From Streptosporangium saharense (lineage in GTDB: Bacteria > Actinomycetota > Actinomycetes > Streptosporangiales > Streptosporangiaceae), in the NCBI RefSeq assembly GCF_014203715.1, contig NZ_JACHJP010000007.1, positions 124,001 to 188,000 of the forward strand: 64,000 nucleotides of DNA. Reading direction: 5' to 3'. The position numbers were made by a program, and so were the translations under genes. Positions 9,621 through 18,172 of the stretch are shown piece by piece (the first letter of the stretch is position 1; each line of letters begins with the position of its first letter). Below the pieces are notes generated by a model. That model ran no database searches. It had not been told where the DNA came from and worked only from the letters and a program-made list of their open reading frames with translations.

Positions 9621-9854
9621 ATGGTGCAGGCCTACATTCTGATCCAGACCGAGGTCGGCAAGGCGGCGAACGTGGCCGGGCAGATCGCCTTGATCACCGG
9701 TGTCACGCAGGCCGAAGACGTAACCGGTCCCTACGACGTGATCGTCCGCGCCGAAGCCCGCAATGTGGATGAGCTCGGCAAGATGGTGGTGGCCCAGATT
9801 CAGGCGGTGGAGGGCATCACACGTACGCTTACGTGTCCCATCGTCCATATCTGA
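9621..9854 (+). CDS. Stand-alone Lrp/AsnC ligand-binding (RAM) domain protein
   Basis: A 77-residue protein made only of the RAM domain (VQAYILIQTEVGKAANVAGQ), without the helix-turn-helix of full Lrp/AsnC regulators. Such short actinobacterial proteins can oligomerise and bind amino acids, and may modulate full-length Lrp partners; role here unknown. GGGAGG lies nine bases upstream of the ATG. It is divergent from thiL and followed by the DUF3515 lipoprotein. Confidence 0.88.
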   Translation: MVQAYILIQTEVGKAANVAGQIALITGVTQAEDVTGPYDVIVRAEARNVDELGKMVVAQIQAVEGITRTLTCPIVHI

Positions 9855-9871
9855 CCTCACCGGGAAACCCC

Positions 9872-10318
9872 ATGTCACTCCGGTCCGCCCGCTGGGCCGC
9901 GCTCGCCTGTCTCCCCCTGCTCCTGGCGGGATGCGGCGGCGCGGTCCGCGTGGATCCTCCCGCTCCCGAGGGGGCCGCCGCGGCCGCGTGCAAGGCGCTC
10001 GGCGGACGGCTGCCCAGGACGCTCGACGGTGTCGAACGGGTCGAGTCCACGCCCGCCTCGCCGTACGTCGCGGTGTGGGGGCAGGCGCGGATCGCGCTGC
10101 GCTGCGGGGTGACGCGGCCGGTGACCATGGCGGCGACCGACGAGGTGCCGGAGATCAACGGGGTCGCGTGGTTCAACGACCCCGTCAGGCCCGCGCTGTT
10201 CACCGCGATCGGCAGGCAGGCCTACGTCGAGGTGACGATCTCCCGCGAGCACGTCCCGGGGAACGTCCTGGTCGACCTCTCCGAGCCGATCAAGGCGGCC
10301 CTCCCCCAGACGGGCTGA
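9872..10318 (+). CDS. DUF3515 lipoprotein
   Basis: A 148-residue secreted protein with a lipoprotein signal peptide ending in LLLAGC (lipid-modified Cys near residue 21). The mature part matches DUF3515 (CKALGGRLPRTLDGVER, then YVAVWGQARIALRCG). Found beside ddl in many actinobacteria; function unknown, possibly envelope-related. The ATG at 9872 is preferred over an upstream GTG at 9833 because it puts the signal peptide at the N-terminus. Convergent with ddl, one base apart. Confidence 0.85.
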   Translation: MSLRSARWAALACLPLLLAGCGGAVRVDPPAPEGAAAAACKALGGRLPRTLDGVERVESTPASPYVAVWGQARIALRCGVTRPVTMAATDEVPEINGVAWFNDPVRPALFTAIGRQAYVEVTISREHVPGNVLVDLSEPIKAALPQTG

Positions 10319-10319
10319 C

Positions 10320-11429
10320 CTACCTCAGACCCGGCTCACGGTTCAGGGCCAGCTGGATCAGCCGGTCCACGAGTTCCGCGTACGGCACGCCCGTGGCGGC
10401 CCACAGCTGCGGCGCGACCGAGACCGAGGTGAAGCCGGGCATCGTGTTGATCTCGTTGAGGACCAGCCCGCCGTCCTCGGTGTAGAAGAAGTCCACCCGG
10501 GACAGGCCCTCGCAGCCCAGCGCCTCGAAGGCGCGCACGGCCATCGCGCGCAGCTCCTCGGCCACCTCGGCCGGGATGTCCGCGGGCACGGCAAGGGACA
10601 TCTCGTCGCCGATGTACTTGGCCTCGAAGTCGAAGAACTCGTGGTCGCCGTGGACCAGCACCTCACCGGGCAGGCTCGCCCTCGGCGCCTCGTCGCCGGG
10701 CGACTCCAACACGGCGCACTCGATCTCGCGGCCCACGATCGCGGCCTCGACCAGCACCTTGGGGTCGTGCTCACGGGCGAACTCCACGGCCCGTTCGAGC
10801 TCCTGGCGGTCGTTGGCCTTGGAGATGCCCTGGCTCGACCCGGCGCGGGCGGGCTTGACGAAGACCGGCCAGCCGAGCTCCTCGACCTCCTTGAGCACCC
10901 GCTCGCGGGCGGTGCGCCAGTCACGGTCACGCACGACGACGTACGGCCCGACCGGCAGCCCGGCGGCGGCCAGCACCATCTTCATGTAGCCCTTGTCCAT
11001 GCCGACCGCGCTGGCCAGCACCCCGGAGCCGACGTAGCGGACCCCGGCCATCTCCAGCAGCCCCTGGATCGTGCCGTCCTCGGCGAAGGGGCCGTGCATC
11101 ACGGGGAAGACGACGTCCACCTGGCCGAAGTCGACCGGGATGCTGCCCGCCTCGTAGGCGACCAGCGCCTCACCGCCCGACGGCAGCGCGAGCGCCGTCC
11201 CCGTGGCGTCGACGACGGGCATCGCGCCGTCCTCGATCGCGTAGCGCTGCTCGCCCGCGGCGATCACCCACCGGCCGTCCTGGGCGATGCCCACGGGGAC
11301 GACCTCGTACTTGGACCGGTCGATGGCCTCAAGGACGCTCCCCGCCCCGAGGATGGAGACGCCGTGCTCGGAGTTGCGGCCACCGAAGACGATTGCAACC
11401 CGCGGGCGGGTTTCGCGCTGCTCGCTCAT
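10320..11429 (-). CDS. ddl: D-alanine--D-alanine ligase
   Basis: A 369-residue ATP-grasp ligase of peptidoglycan precursor synthesis. Seen: VAIVFGGRNSEHGVS at residues 11-25, MHGPFAEDGTIQGLLEM near 109-125, KPARAGSSQGISKA near 188-201, and the metal-binding NEINTMPGFTSVS near 325-337. Length and motifs are normal. The usual neighbours gpsA and plsC lie upstream on the same strand, separated here by the PLP-fold gene. Confidence 0.95.
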   Translation of the reverse strand: MSEQRETRPRVAIVFGGRNSEHGVSILGAGSVLEAIDRSKYEVVPVGIAQDGRWVIAAGEQRYAIEDGAMPVVDATGTALALPSGGEALVAYEAGSIPVDFGQVDVVFPVMHGPFAEDGTIQGLLEMAGVRYVGSGVLASAVGMDKGYMKMVLAAAGLPVGPYVVVRDRDWRTARERVLKEVEELGWPVFVKPARAGSSQGISKANDRQELERAVEFAREHDPKVLVEAAIVGREIECAVLESPGDEAPRASLPGEVLVHGDHEFFDFEAKYIGDEMSLAVPADIPAEVAEELRAMAVRAFEALGCEGLSRVDFFYTEDGGLVLNEINTMPGFTSVSVAPQLWAATGVPYAELVDRLIQLALNREPGLR

Positions 11430-11469
11430 GATGACCGAATGTACCCCCTCTGGGCCGTCATCCCGGGTG

Positions 11470-12696
11470 TCAGACGCGCCTATCGTCCCGATCCGGGTCC
11501 CTCTGGTCGAGAAGGGCGTCCAGCGCTCTCGTCACGTCCATGATGAGGTCCTCCGCGTCCTCAAGACCGATCGAGAAGCGGACCGCCGCGGCGTCCCCGC
11601 CGAACTGCGGGTGGCTCGTCGAGGCGACGTGTGTGGCCTTGGTCCTGGTGCCGCCGACCGAGGTGGCGATCGAGGCGATCCCGAGGCCGTCGGCCAGCGC
11701 GACACCCGCGTCGTAGCCGCCGTGCGGGGTGACCGTCACGCAGGCGCCGTACCTCGTGCCCTCGGGACCGGAGTCGAACAGGTGCCTGGCGAGCTGGTGG
11801 CCGGGGTGTCCCGGCAGGCCGGGGTAGTCGACCCGGCGCACCGCGGGGTGCTTGGCCACCGCAGCGGCGAAGACCATCGCGGTCGAGCACATCCTGCGCA
11901 CCCGCAGCGTGAGGGTCGCCAACCCCCTGCGGAGCAGGAAGGCGTCGTCGGGCGAGAGCGTGCCGCCGGTGTCGACGCGGACCTCGCCGAGCTGCGTGAT
12001 CAGGTCGGGACGGCCGACCACGACGCCGCCCTCGCAGTCGTCGTGACCGCCGAGATACCTGGTCGCCGAGTGGACGACCAGGTCGGCGCCGTGTTCGAGC
12101 GGGCGGCAGACGACCGGGGTCGCGAAGGTCGAGTCGACGACCAGCAGCGCCCCCGCCCTGCGGGCGATGCGGTACAGGCCGCGGATGTCGGAGACGGCCA
12201 TCGTCGGGTTGGACAGGGTCTCCGCGTAGATGATCTTCGTGTTCGACCTGACCTCGGCGTTCACCCTGCTGAGGTCGCCGTAGTCCGCGAAGCCCGCCGA
12301 GACGCCGAAGCGCGAGAGCACGTTGGTGATCAACGAGTAGGTCCCGCCGTGGACGGGGGCCGGGGCGACGATGTGCGCCCCCGCGCGCAGGAAGGTCATC
12401 AGGACCGCGGTGATCGCGGCCATCCCCGAGGCGAACGCCTGCCCGGCGACGTCCTTGGGGGCCGCCGCCCCTTCGAGCGAGGCGACCGCGGCGGCGAAGG
12501 CGGCGGTCGTGGGGTTGTCCACCTCACCGTGTTCATCGTGGACGGAGCCCGAGCTTCTCTCGGCCGAGTCCGCGAAGCCCCAGTCGGAGCTGCGCCACAC
12601 CGGCAGGCCGAGCGGGCTCTGCCGGGGGTCGGTCAAGGGGGGCAGGTGGACCGCACGGGTGTTCTCACCGTTGGGTCTGCGGATGCGTCGGCTCAC
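11470..12696 (-). CDS. Cys/Met-metabolism PLP-fold protein lacking the catalytic lysine
   Basis: A 408-residue member of the cystathionine gamma-synthase/lyase family by overall sequence: GLEDAEDLIMDVTRALDAL at the C-terminus, ETLSNPTMAV, and DSTFATPVV with the PLP-N1 aspartate. The family's Schiff-base lysine motif SATKYxxGH reads HSATRYLGGHDD here: residue 213 is Arg, codon AGG at 12060-12058. The phosphate-binding YSRxxNPT reads HGEVDNPT, and the stacking Tyr of YGGTY is His (HGGTY). The frame is intact, so this looks like a retained pseudoenzyme rather than a decayed gene. GTG start at 12696. Confidence 0.85.
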   Translation of the reverse strand: MSRRIRRPNGENTRAVHLPPLTDPRQSPLGLPVWRSSDWGFADSAERSSGSVHDEHGEVDNPTTAAFAAAVASLEGAAAPKDVAGQAFASGMAAITAVLMTFLRAGAHIVAPAPVHGGTYSLITNVLSRFGVSAGFADYGDLSRVNAEVRSNTKIIYAETLSNPTMAVSDIRGLYRIARRAGALLVVDSTFATPVVCRPLEHGADLVVHSATRYLGGHDDCEGGVVVGRPDLITQLGEVRVDTGGTLSPDDAFLLRRGLATLTLRVRRMCSTAMVFAAAVAKHPAVRRVDYPGLPGHPGHQLARHLFDSGPEGTRYGACVTVTPHGGYDAGVALADGLGIASIATSVGGTRTKATHVASTSHPQFGGDAAAVRFSIGLEDAEDLIMDVTRALDALLDQRDPDRDDRRV

Positions 12697-12816
12697 CGTA
12701 TTCGCGCCGGGGTGCTCCGATCCCGGGGCGGGGCGACGGCGCTTCCCTCCCTCGCGGTGTCGGCGGGATCCCGGGCCTCCTCTCCCGTGTCCTCGGCGGC
12801 GAGGACGACAGGGAGG

Positions 12817-13827
12817 TCAAACGCCGTACCGTTCTGGTTTGAGGGTTCGCGACATCAGCAGGTTCCCGGCCTCCTCGGGAGGCAACCCGTCGTGCACGAC
12901 GGCCACAACCACCTCCGTGATCGGCATCTCGACATCGTGCTTCCTGGCCAGTTCCAGAACCGACTCGCAGGATTTGACCCCTTCGGCGGTCTGCTTGGTC
13001 GCGGCGACGACCTCGGCCAGCGTCATCCCTCGGCCAAGATTCTCACCGAAGGTACGGTTCCTGGACAATGGGGATGTACAGGTCGCTATGAGATCGCCCA
13101 TTCCGGCCAGTCCGGCGAAGGTGTGCGGGTCGGCGCCGAGCACCGCGCCGAGGCGGGAGATCTCCGCCAGTCCCCTGGTCATCAGCATGGCCCCGACGTT
13201 GTCGCCGAGCCCCATCCCCGCCGAGACGCCGACGGCCAGGGCGATCACGTTCTTGACCGCGCCGCCGAGCTCGACCCCGACGACGTCCGGGTTGGTGTAG
13301 GGCCGGAACCACGGCGGCAGGTGGCAGGCCTCCTGGAGGCGCTCCATGGTCCGCTCGTCGGAGCAGGCGACCACGGCCGCCGCGGGCTGTCCCCTGACGA
13401 TCTCCCCGACCAGGTTGGGGCCGGAGACGACGGCGACCCGCTCCTTCGGCACCTCGGCGACCTCGTGGATCACCTCGCTCATCCGCTTGGTCGTGCCGAG
13501 CTCGATGCCCTTCATCAGGCTGACCAGCACCGCGTCCTGCGGGAGGTACGGCTTCCAGCCCACCAGGTTCGCCCGCAAGGTCTGTGACGGTACGGCGAGC
13601 ACCACGAAGTCGGCCCCGTCCAGGGCCTCTGCCGGGTCGGTGGTCGCGCGCAGGGTCTCGGGCAGGCGGACGCCCGGCAGGTAGTCGGGGTTCTCGTGGC
13701 GGCGGTCGATCGCCTCGACGATCTCGGGGCGCCTGCCCCACAGAACGGTCTTGCCACCCGCGCCCGCGAGGATCATCGCGAATGTCGTGCCCCACGAACC
13801 CGTGCCGAATACAGCCGCCTTGGTCAT
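12817..13827 (-). CDS. gpsA: Glycerol-3-phosphate dehydrogenase [NAD(P)+]
   Basis: A 336-residue enzyme that reduces dihydroxyacetone phosphate to sn-glycerol 3-phosphate for phospholipid synthesis. NAD(P)-binding GTGSWGT at residues 8-14, SLMKGIE near 104, the catalytic-Lys region GGAVKNVIALA near 190-200, and AGMGDLIATCTSPLSRNR near 243-260. ATG at 13827 has TACGGT six bases upstream, consistent with its own leaderless promoter inside the 3' end of the plsC-like gene. In the usual plsC-gpsA pairing. Confidence 0.95.
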   Translation of the reverse strand: MTKAAVFGTGSWGTTFAMILAGAGGKTVLWGRRPEIVEAIDRRHENPDYLPGVRLPETLRATTDPAEALDGADFVVLAVPSQTLRANLVGWKPYLPQDAVLVSLMKGIELGTTKRMSEVIHEVAEVPKERVAVVSGPNLVGEIVRGQPAAAVVACSDERTMERLQEACHLPPWFRPYTNPDVVGVELGGAVKNVIALAVGVSAGMGLGDNVGAMLMTRGLAEISRLGAVLGADPHTFAGLAGMGDLIATCTSPLSRNRTFGENLGRGMTLAEVVAATKQTAEGVKSCESVLELARKHDVEMPITEVVVAVVHDGLPPEEAGNLLMSRTLKPERYGV

Positions 13828-13847
13828 TTCATCACCGTACGTCGAAG

Positions 13848-14560
13848 TCAGTGGTCCGAGGGACGCTTGAACGGTGTCGGCGGGGCCTTCTCCCCCCGCA
13901 GCTCGGCGAGCTGTGCCGTGACCGCCGCCATGATGTCCGCGGTCGCCGCGCGCAGGACGTCGGCGTGCAGCGGAAGGCCCTCGTACTTCGCAGGTCGACC
14001 GGCGGCCCGGCCAGCACGTGGAAGGTCTTCCTCGGCCAGATCCTGGGCCGCTTGCCGCCGTAGGGCAGGATCTCCTGGGCCCCCCAGTGCGCCACCGGGA
14101 TCACCGGCGCCCCGGTCGCCAGGGCCAGCCGCGCCGCGCCGGTCTTGCCCTCCATCGGCCACAGGTCGGGGTCGCGGGTGCAGGTGCCCTCGGGATAGAA
14201 CATCACGCACGCGCCCTCGGCGATCCTGCGCTCCGACTCGGCGAGCGAGCGGGAGGCCTCCGCGCTGCCCCGGTGGACCGGGATGGCCATCAGCCCGCGC
14301 ACCGCGTGCCCGAGCAGCGGCACCGAGAACAGCCCCGACTTGGCCAGGATCGTCGGCCAGCGGCCGTTGTTGTAGAGGTAGTGGGCCACCAGGATGGGGT
14401 CGAGCCACGACAGGTGGTTGACGGCCAGGATGATCCCGCCGTTCCTGGGCAGCCGTTCCGCCCCGCGCCAGTCCTTCCTGACCAGGAGCCACGAGATCGG
14501 CTTGACGATCGCGACGGCCAGGGTGACCCAGAACCGGGAAGGCCAGCCAGGACGTCTCAT
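13848..14560 (-). pseudogene. plsC: 1-acyl-sn-glycerol-3-phosphate acyltransferase with apparent frameshift
   Basis: Acyltransferase making phosphatidic acid. The catalytic NHLSWLDP (HX4D) is near residue 55, and the FYPEGTC motif near 123. The frame reads well to HVLAGPPVDL, then becomes Arg/Ser-rich. The expected C-terminus (KYEGLPLHADVLRAATADI, ending at a stop at 13848) is in another frame. A single missing base at about 13988-13992 explains this. As written, translation would continue to 13832 with an aberrant tail. The start at ATG 14560 has GAGGAG seven bases upstream. Either a sequencing error or a real mutation. Confidence 0.8.
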
Positions 14561-14638
14561 GAGCTCCTCCATACGCAGGGGTGCGCCCCAAGTGTCCCGG
14601 TTGGCCGTACGGGATGTCGAGGCGGGATGCTTAAGGCT

Positions 14639-15319
14639 ATGCCTGCTCAGCAGAGTTCCGCCTGGACCCTCGTCGTGCCGGTCAAGACGTTGGTCGCCGC
14701 CAAGACACGGCTGTCGAGGGCCGCGGGCCCACACCGGGCCGCCCTCGCCGTGGCGATCGCCTGTGACACCGTCGAGGCCGCGCTGGCCTGCCCGGCGGTC
14801 GCGCGTGTCGTGGTGGTGACGAGCGATCCGGTCGCGGCGCCCGCGCTGGCCGAGGTCGGCGCCCACGTGGTCGGCGATCCTGAGGCGGGCCTGAACGCGG
14901 CGCTGCGTCACGGCGCCGCCGAGGCCGTACGGCTCGCGCCCGCCGACGCCGTGGGCGCGCTCCAGGCCGACCTGCCCGCGCTGCGGCCCGCCGAACTCGC
15001 CCTGGTGCTGGCCGCGGCCGGTGAGTTCGACCAGGCGTTCCTGCCCGACGCGGCCGAGATCGGCACGACCTTCTACGGCGTACGGCCCGGCGTCCCGTTC
15101 ACCCCCGGCTTCGGCGGCGAGTCGCGCGAGCGTCATCTGCTGCGCGGTGCCAAGGAGCTCTGCCTTGAGGGGGTCGTCTCGGTGCGCGGGGACGTGGACA
15201 CCCCCGACGACCTGGAGACCGCCCTGTCCCTCGGGGTCGGCCCCCGCACCCTCGCGGTGGTCGAAAAGATCAACGGGGAGTCCCCCTCTGAGGGGGCTCC
15301 CCGTCCTTCCGACGTCTGA
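14639..15319 (+). CDS. cofC: 2-phospho-L-lactate guanylyltransferase (F420 biosynthesis)
   Basis: A 226-residue CofC/FbiD-type nucleotidyltransferase that activates 2-phospholactate or phosphoenolpyruvate with GTP in coenzyme F420 synthesis. Seen: WTLVVPVKTLVAAKTRLS near residues 9-26, LQADLPAL near 100, and GTTFYGVRPGVPFTPGFGG near 140-158 with terminal RGDVDTPDDL. An ATG four codons upstream is also possible. The last codons form a hairpin (GGGGAGTCCCCCT / AGGGGGCTCCCC, 15275-15302). Its presence indicates an F420-using actinobacterium. Confidence 0.9.
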   Translation: MPAQQSSAWTLVVPVKTLVAAKTRLSRAAGPHRAALAVAIACDTVEAALACPAVARVVVVTSDPVAAPALAEVGAHVVGDPEAGLNAALRHGAAEAVRLAPADAVGALQADLPALRPAELALVLAAAGEFDQAFLPDAAEIGTTFYGVRPGVPFTPGFGGESRERHLLRGAKELCLEGVVSVRGDVDTPDDLETALSLGVGPRTLAVVEKINGESPSEGAPRPSDV

Positions 15320-15339
15320 CCCGCCCTTGCCCGCCGTGT

Positions 15340-15363
15340 CCGCCGTTCGGTGCCGAACGGCGG
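15340..15363. terminator. Hairpin between convergent cofC and MFS gene
   Basis: Perfect 11-bp inverted repeat CCGCCGTTCGG / CCGAACGGCGG with a two-base centre (so a slightly larger loop in RNA). Symmetric, so it could serve both converging transcripts. Confidence 0.6.
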
Positions 15364-15389
15364 GCCCCCGCGGACGTGGCGTGGCGGGG

Positions 15390-16847
15390 TCAGTGCCCGG
15401 CGTTCTCCCCCTCGCGGGCCTGCTTGGGCAGCAGGAAGGCCGTGACGAAGGTCAGCAGGAGCATCCCCACGACCACCCACAGGACCGTGCCCGCCGCGCC
15501 GATGAAGTCGGGCTTGAGGGCCGCCGCGGCCTGGTCGAAGAAGACCGTGCCGAGCAGCGCCACACCCACGGCGCCGCCGAGCTGCTGGATCGCGGTCATC
15601 GTGCCCGAGGCGGAGCCGGTCTCGTGCTGCTCGACCCCGGCCAGGATGATGTCGAAGAAGGGCGCCATCAGCAGGCCCATGCCCAGCCCGGTGACCGCCA
15701 GGGAGGGGACGAACTGCCACGCCGTCACCCCGGCCCCCGCCTGGGTGATCGTCAGCAGGACGCCCACGATGCCGAGCGCCATGACGAGGATGCCGCCCTG
15801 CAGGACCTTGCGGCCGAACCTGGCGACCGCCTGCGCGACCCCGAACCCGGCGACCATGCCCAGTGACCAGGGGATCATCACCAGGGCCGCGTGGAGCGTC
15901 GAGTAGCCGAGGCCGATCTGGGTGTAGAGGTTGAACACCAGCGCGAAGCCGGACATGGCGGAGAAGAAGACCAGGCCCGTCGCCAGGCCGCCGGTGAAGG
16001 CACGCTTGCGGAAGAGGCTGGGGACGACCAGCGGGTCACCGCCCGCCCGGTTCTTGCGGGCCTCGAACCAGCCGAAGAGCACGAAGACCAGGGCCGAGGC
16101 GCCCATCATCAGGAAGGCCCACACGGGCCAGTCGTTCTCCCTGCCCTGGACCAGGGGGAAGACCAGCAGCACACCGGCCAGGGAGGCCAGCAGCACCCCG
16201 GGGACGTCGAGCTTGAGCGGGTGCGGCGAGCGGGACTCGGGCAGGAAGCGCAGCCCCATCAGGACGGCGGCCAGGCCGAGCGGCAGGTTGATCAGGAAGA
16301 TCATGCGCCAGCCGGTGCCGAAGAAGTCGGCGTCGATCAGCCATCCGGCCAGGATCGGGCCGCCGACCGTGGACAGGCCCATGACCGGCCCGAACAGGCC
16401 GAAGGCGGCGCCCATCTCCTTGGGCGGGAACATCTCCTTGATCATGCCGAGCCCCTGCGGCAGCATGATCGCGCCGAACAGGCCCTGGACGACCCGCGCG
16501 CCGACGAGCAACTCGGGCGACTGGGCCAGGCCGCACAGCAGCGACCCCAGGGTGAATCCCGCGGCGCCGATGACGAACATCCGCCTGCGGCCGAAGATGT
16601 CGCCGAGCCTGCCGCCGGTGATCAGGCCGACCGCCATCGAGAGCGTGTAGGCGGCGCCGAGCCACTGGATGACGGACTCGGAGCCGCCCAGCTCGTTCCT
16701 GATGGTCGGCCCGGCGATGTTGGTGACCATGGCGTCGAGGAGGTCCATCACCTCGCCGAGCAGGACGACGGCGAGCGCGGCCCAGCGCCACCGGTAGAGG
16801 GGCGGCTCTGCCGCCTTCTTGAGCGGTTCCGACACACCCGTGGTCAT
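15390..16847 (-). CDS. MFS drug:H+ antiporter, DHA2 (14-TM) type
   Basis: A 485-residue membrane transporter. Motif A-like GGRLGDIFGRRR near residue 82 and motif C-like GPVMGLSTVGGPILAGW near 150-166, plus about 14 hydrophobic segments, place it in the DHA2 (QacA/EmrB) family. Substrate unknown; efflux of a toxic compound is the likely role. ATG at 16847 is chosen because AAGGAG precedes it. Divergent from a TetR regulator with repeated elements in between, so repression by TetR with inducer export is the natural model. Confidence 0.88.
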   Translation of the reverse strand: MTTGVSEPLKKAAEPPLYRWRWAALAVVLLGEVMDLLDAMVTNIAGPTIRNELGGSESVIQWLGAAYTLSMAVGLITGGRLGDIFGRRRMFVIGAAGFTLGSLLCGLAQSPELLVGARVVQGLFGAIMLPQGLGMIKEMFPPKEMGAAFGLFGPVMGLSTVGGPILAGWLIDADFFGTGWRMIFLINLPLGLAAVLMGLRFLPESRSPHPLKLDVPGVLLASLAGVLLVFPLVQGRENDWPVWAFLMMGASALVFVLFGWFEARKNRAGGDPLVVPSLFRKRAFTGGLATGLVFFSAMSGFALVFNLYTQIGLGYSTLHAALVMIPWSLGMVAGFGVAQAVARFGRKVLQGGILVMALGIVGVLLTITQAGAGVTAWQFVPSLAVTGLGMGLLMAPFFDIILAGVEQHETGSASGTMTAIQQLGGAVGVALLGTVFFDQAAAALKPDFIGAAGTVLWVVVGMLLLTFVTAFLLPKQAREGENAGH

Positions 16848-16890
16848 GGGGGGACTCCTTGCGGTTGGAGGGGTTCTCTGGACGCCCTGA

Positions 16891-17057
16891 ATGAACCTGG
16901 ATGAACCTGGATGAACAGTGTTCACCATACACGAGCGGCGTTCGCCCGAAGAACGGCGTTCGCCAAGCAGTGCGGCGTTCTTAAGATATGTCGCATTGGT
17001 GCCGAAGACAAGATATGTCGTGAAAACGAGCGACGTTCGGTGTAGTGAGCAGTGTTC
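16891..17057. promoter_or_regulatory. Repeat-rich operator region between MFS and tetR
   Basis: Contains the perfect palindrome GAACAGTGTTC at 16913-16923 and a near copy GAGCAGTGTTC at 17047-17057, both followed by ACC. It also holds two identical AAGATATGTCG boxes at 16983-16993 and 17010-17020 and a 10-bp tandem repeat ATGAACCTGG at 16891-16910. GGCGTTCG-like boxes recur between them. Several TetR-binding sites are likely; which box is bound is unknown. Confidence 0.6.
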
Positions 17058-17079
17058 ACCTTGGCGTTACACTGACGTC

Positions 17080-17838
17080 ATGAGTGACGAGCTGCCCGCG
17101 TTGCCATGGGAACGGACCCGCAGGAGGACCGGGCCCGCCCGCATCCCGCTCACCCGTGACCGGATCATCGAGGCCGCCTACACGGTGCTCGACCGCGTGG
17201 GCTACGAGAAGCTCAGCATGCGCCAGGTCGCCGCCGAGCTCGGCGTCGCGGTCTCCGCCCTCTACGCCCACGTCAGCAGCAAGGACGAGCTGCTCGAACT
17301 CATGTACCTACGGATGTTCCGCGACTGGGAGCTGCCCCCTCCCGACCCGGACAACTGGCGCGAGCAGATCAGGCAGTACGCCCGCACCGGGCGGACCAGA
17401 CTGCACGAGCACCGCGACATGGCCAGGATCGCCATGACCGGCTTCCCCTTCAGCGCCGAGGCGCTCCCCCACCTGGAGCAACTGCTCGCCCTCTTCCGCG
17501 CGGGCGGCCTGCCCGACCACCTCGCGGGCGCGGCGGGAGACATGATCTCCACCTTCATCAACGGCTTCGCCTTCGAGGAGAGCGTCTGGGAGGACCGTCA
17601 GGAGGAGGTCGACGAGAGCCCCAGGGACCAGCCGGTGAGCGAGAGGTCCTGGGCCGAGATCAGGGAGACGCTCGAACGCTACTTCAGGGAACTGCCGCCC
17701 GACCGCTTCCCGAACCTCGTCGAGCTCTCCGACGTCATGCTCCAGCGGACGAACGACGAGCGGTTCGACCTCGGCATAGAGATCATCATCCGGGGGCTCG
17801 CGTCCTACGCCGCCGAGCACCCGCGACCCGCCGAGTGA
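17080..17838 (+). CDS. TetR-family transcriptional regulator
   Basis: A 252-residue regulator. The N-terminal helix-turn-helix reads ITEAAYTVLD-like (RIIEAAYTVLDRVGYEKLSM) with VSALYAHVSSKDELLELM at about residues 64-81, and the C-terminal half resembles the tetracycline-repressor (TetR_C) dimerisation domain. Start ATG at 17080 has TACACT exactly six bases upstream, so the message is probably leaderless. It likely represses the divergent MFS gene and itself. Confidence 0.88.
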   Translation: MSDELPALPWERTRRRTGPARIPLTRDRIIEAAYTVLDRVGYEKLSMRQVAAELGVAVSALYAHVSSKDELLELMYLRMFRDWELPPPDPDNWREQIRQYARTGRTRLHEHRDMARIAMTGFPFSAEALPHLEQLLALFRAGGLPDHLAGAAGDMISTFINGFAFEESVWEDRQEEVDESPRDQPVSERSWAEIRETLERYFRELPPDRFPNLVELSDVMLQRTNDERFDLGIEIIIRGLASYAAEHPRPAE

Positions 17839-17862
17839 GGAGCGCGGGGTTACGATGACCGG

Positions 17863-18066
17863 GTGCAGGCGACGGTACGGATCTTCGACACGGTGACCAG
17901 GTCGGGGTCCGTCTACTCCGACGACGGGACGGAGATCCCGTTCGACGCCGCGGCCTTCGACGCCGGGCCGCTACGGCTTCTGCGGGTGGGGCAGCGGGTG
18001 AACGTCGTCCTCGACGGCGGCCGGATCACCTACGTCACGCTGTCCACGTTCCCGGTCCCCACCTGA
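17863..18066 (+). CDS. Small conserved protein, cold-shock/OB-like
   Basis: A 67-residue protein (MQATVRIFDTVTRSGSVYSD...). The pattern of short beta strands with VGQRVNVVLDGGRITYVTL is reminiscent of actinobacterial cold-shock-like OB proteins, but RNP motifs are not visible, so function is unassigned. GTG start with TACGAT six bases upstream (leaderless geometry). It lies 24 bases after tetR but appears to have its own promoter. Confidence 0.7.
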   Translation: MQATVRIFDTVTRSGSVYSDDGTEIPFDAAAFDAGPLRLLRVGQRVNVVLDGGRITYVTLSTFPVPT

Positions 18067-18125
18067 TCCGCCCGCCGTACGGCTGCCGCCCCAAGGCCCG
18101 CGCGGTCCCGCAGGTGCGCACAAAG

Positions 18126-18165
18126 CCGGGCGCCGGGCTCCCGTGACGGGAGTCCCGGCGCCCGG
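18126..18165 (-). terminator. Strong terminator downstream of the HU gene
   Basis: Nested hairpin: outer 12-bp CCGGGCGCCGGG / CCCGGCGCCCGG and inner CTCCCG-TGA-CGGGAG, seven bases past the HU stop. Predicted stem of about 18 bp. Confidence 0.75.
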
Positions 18166-18172
18166 GCAGGCC

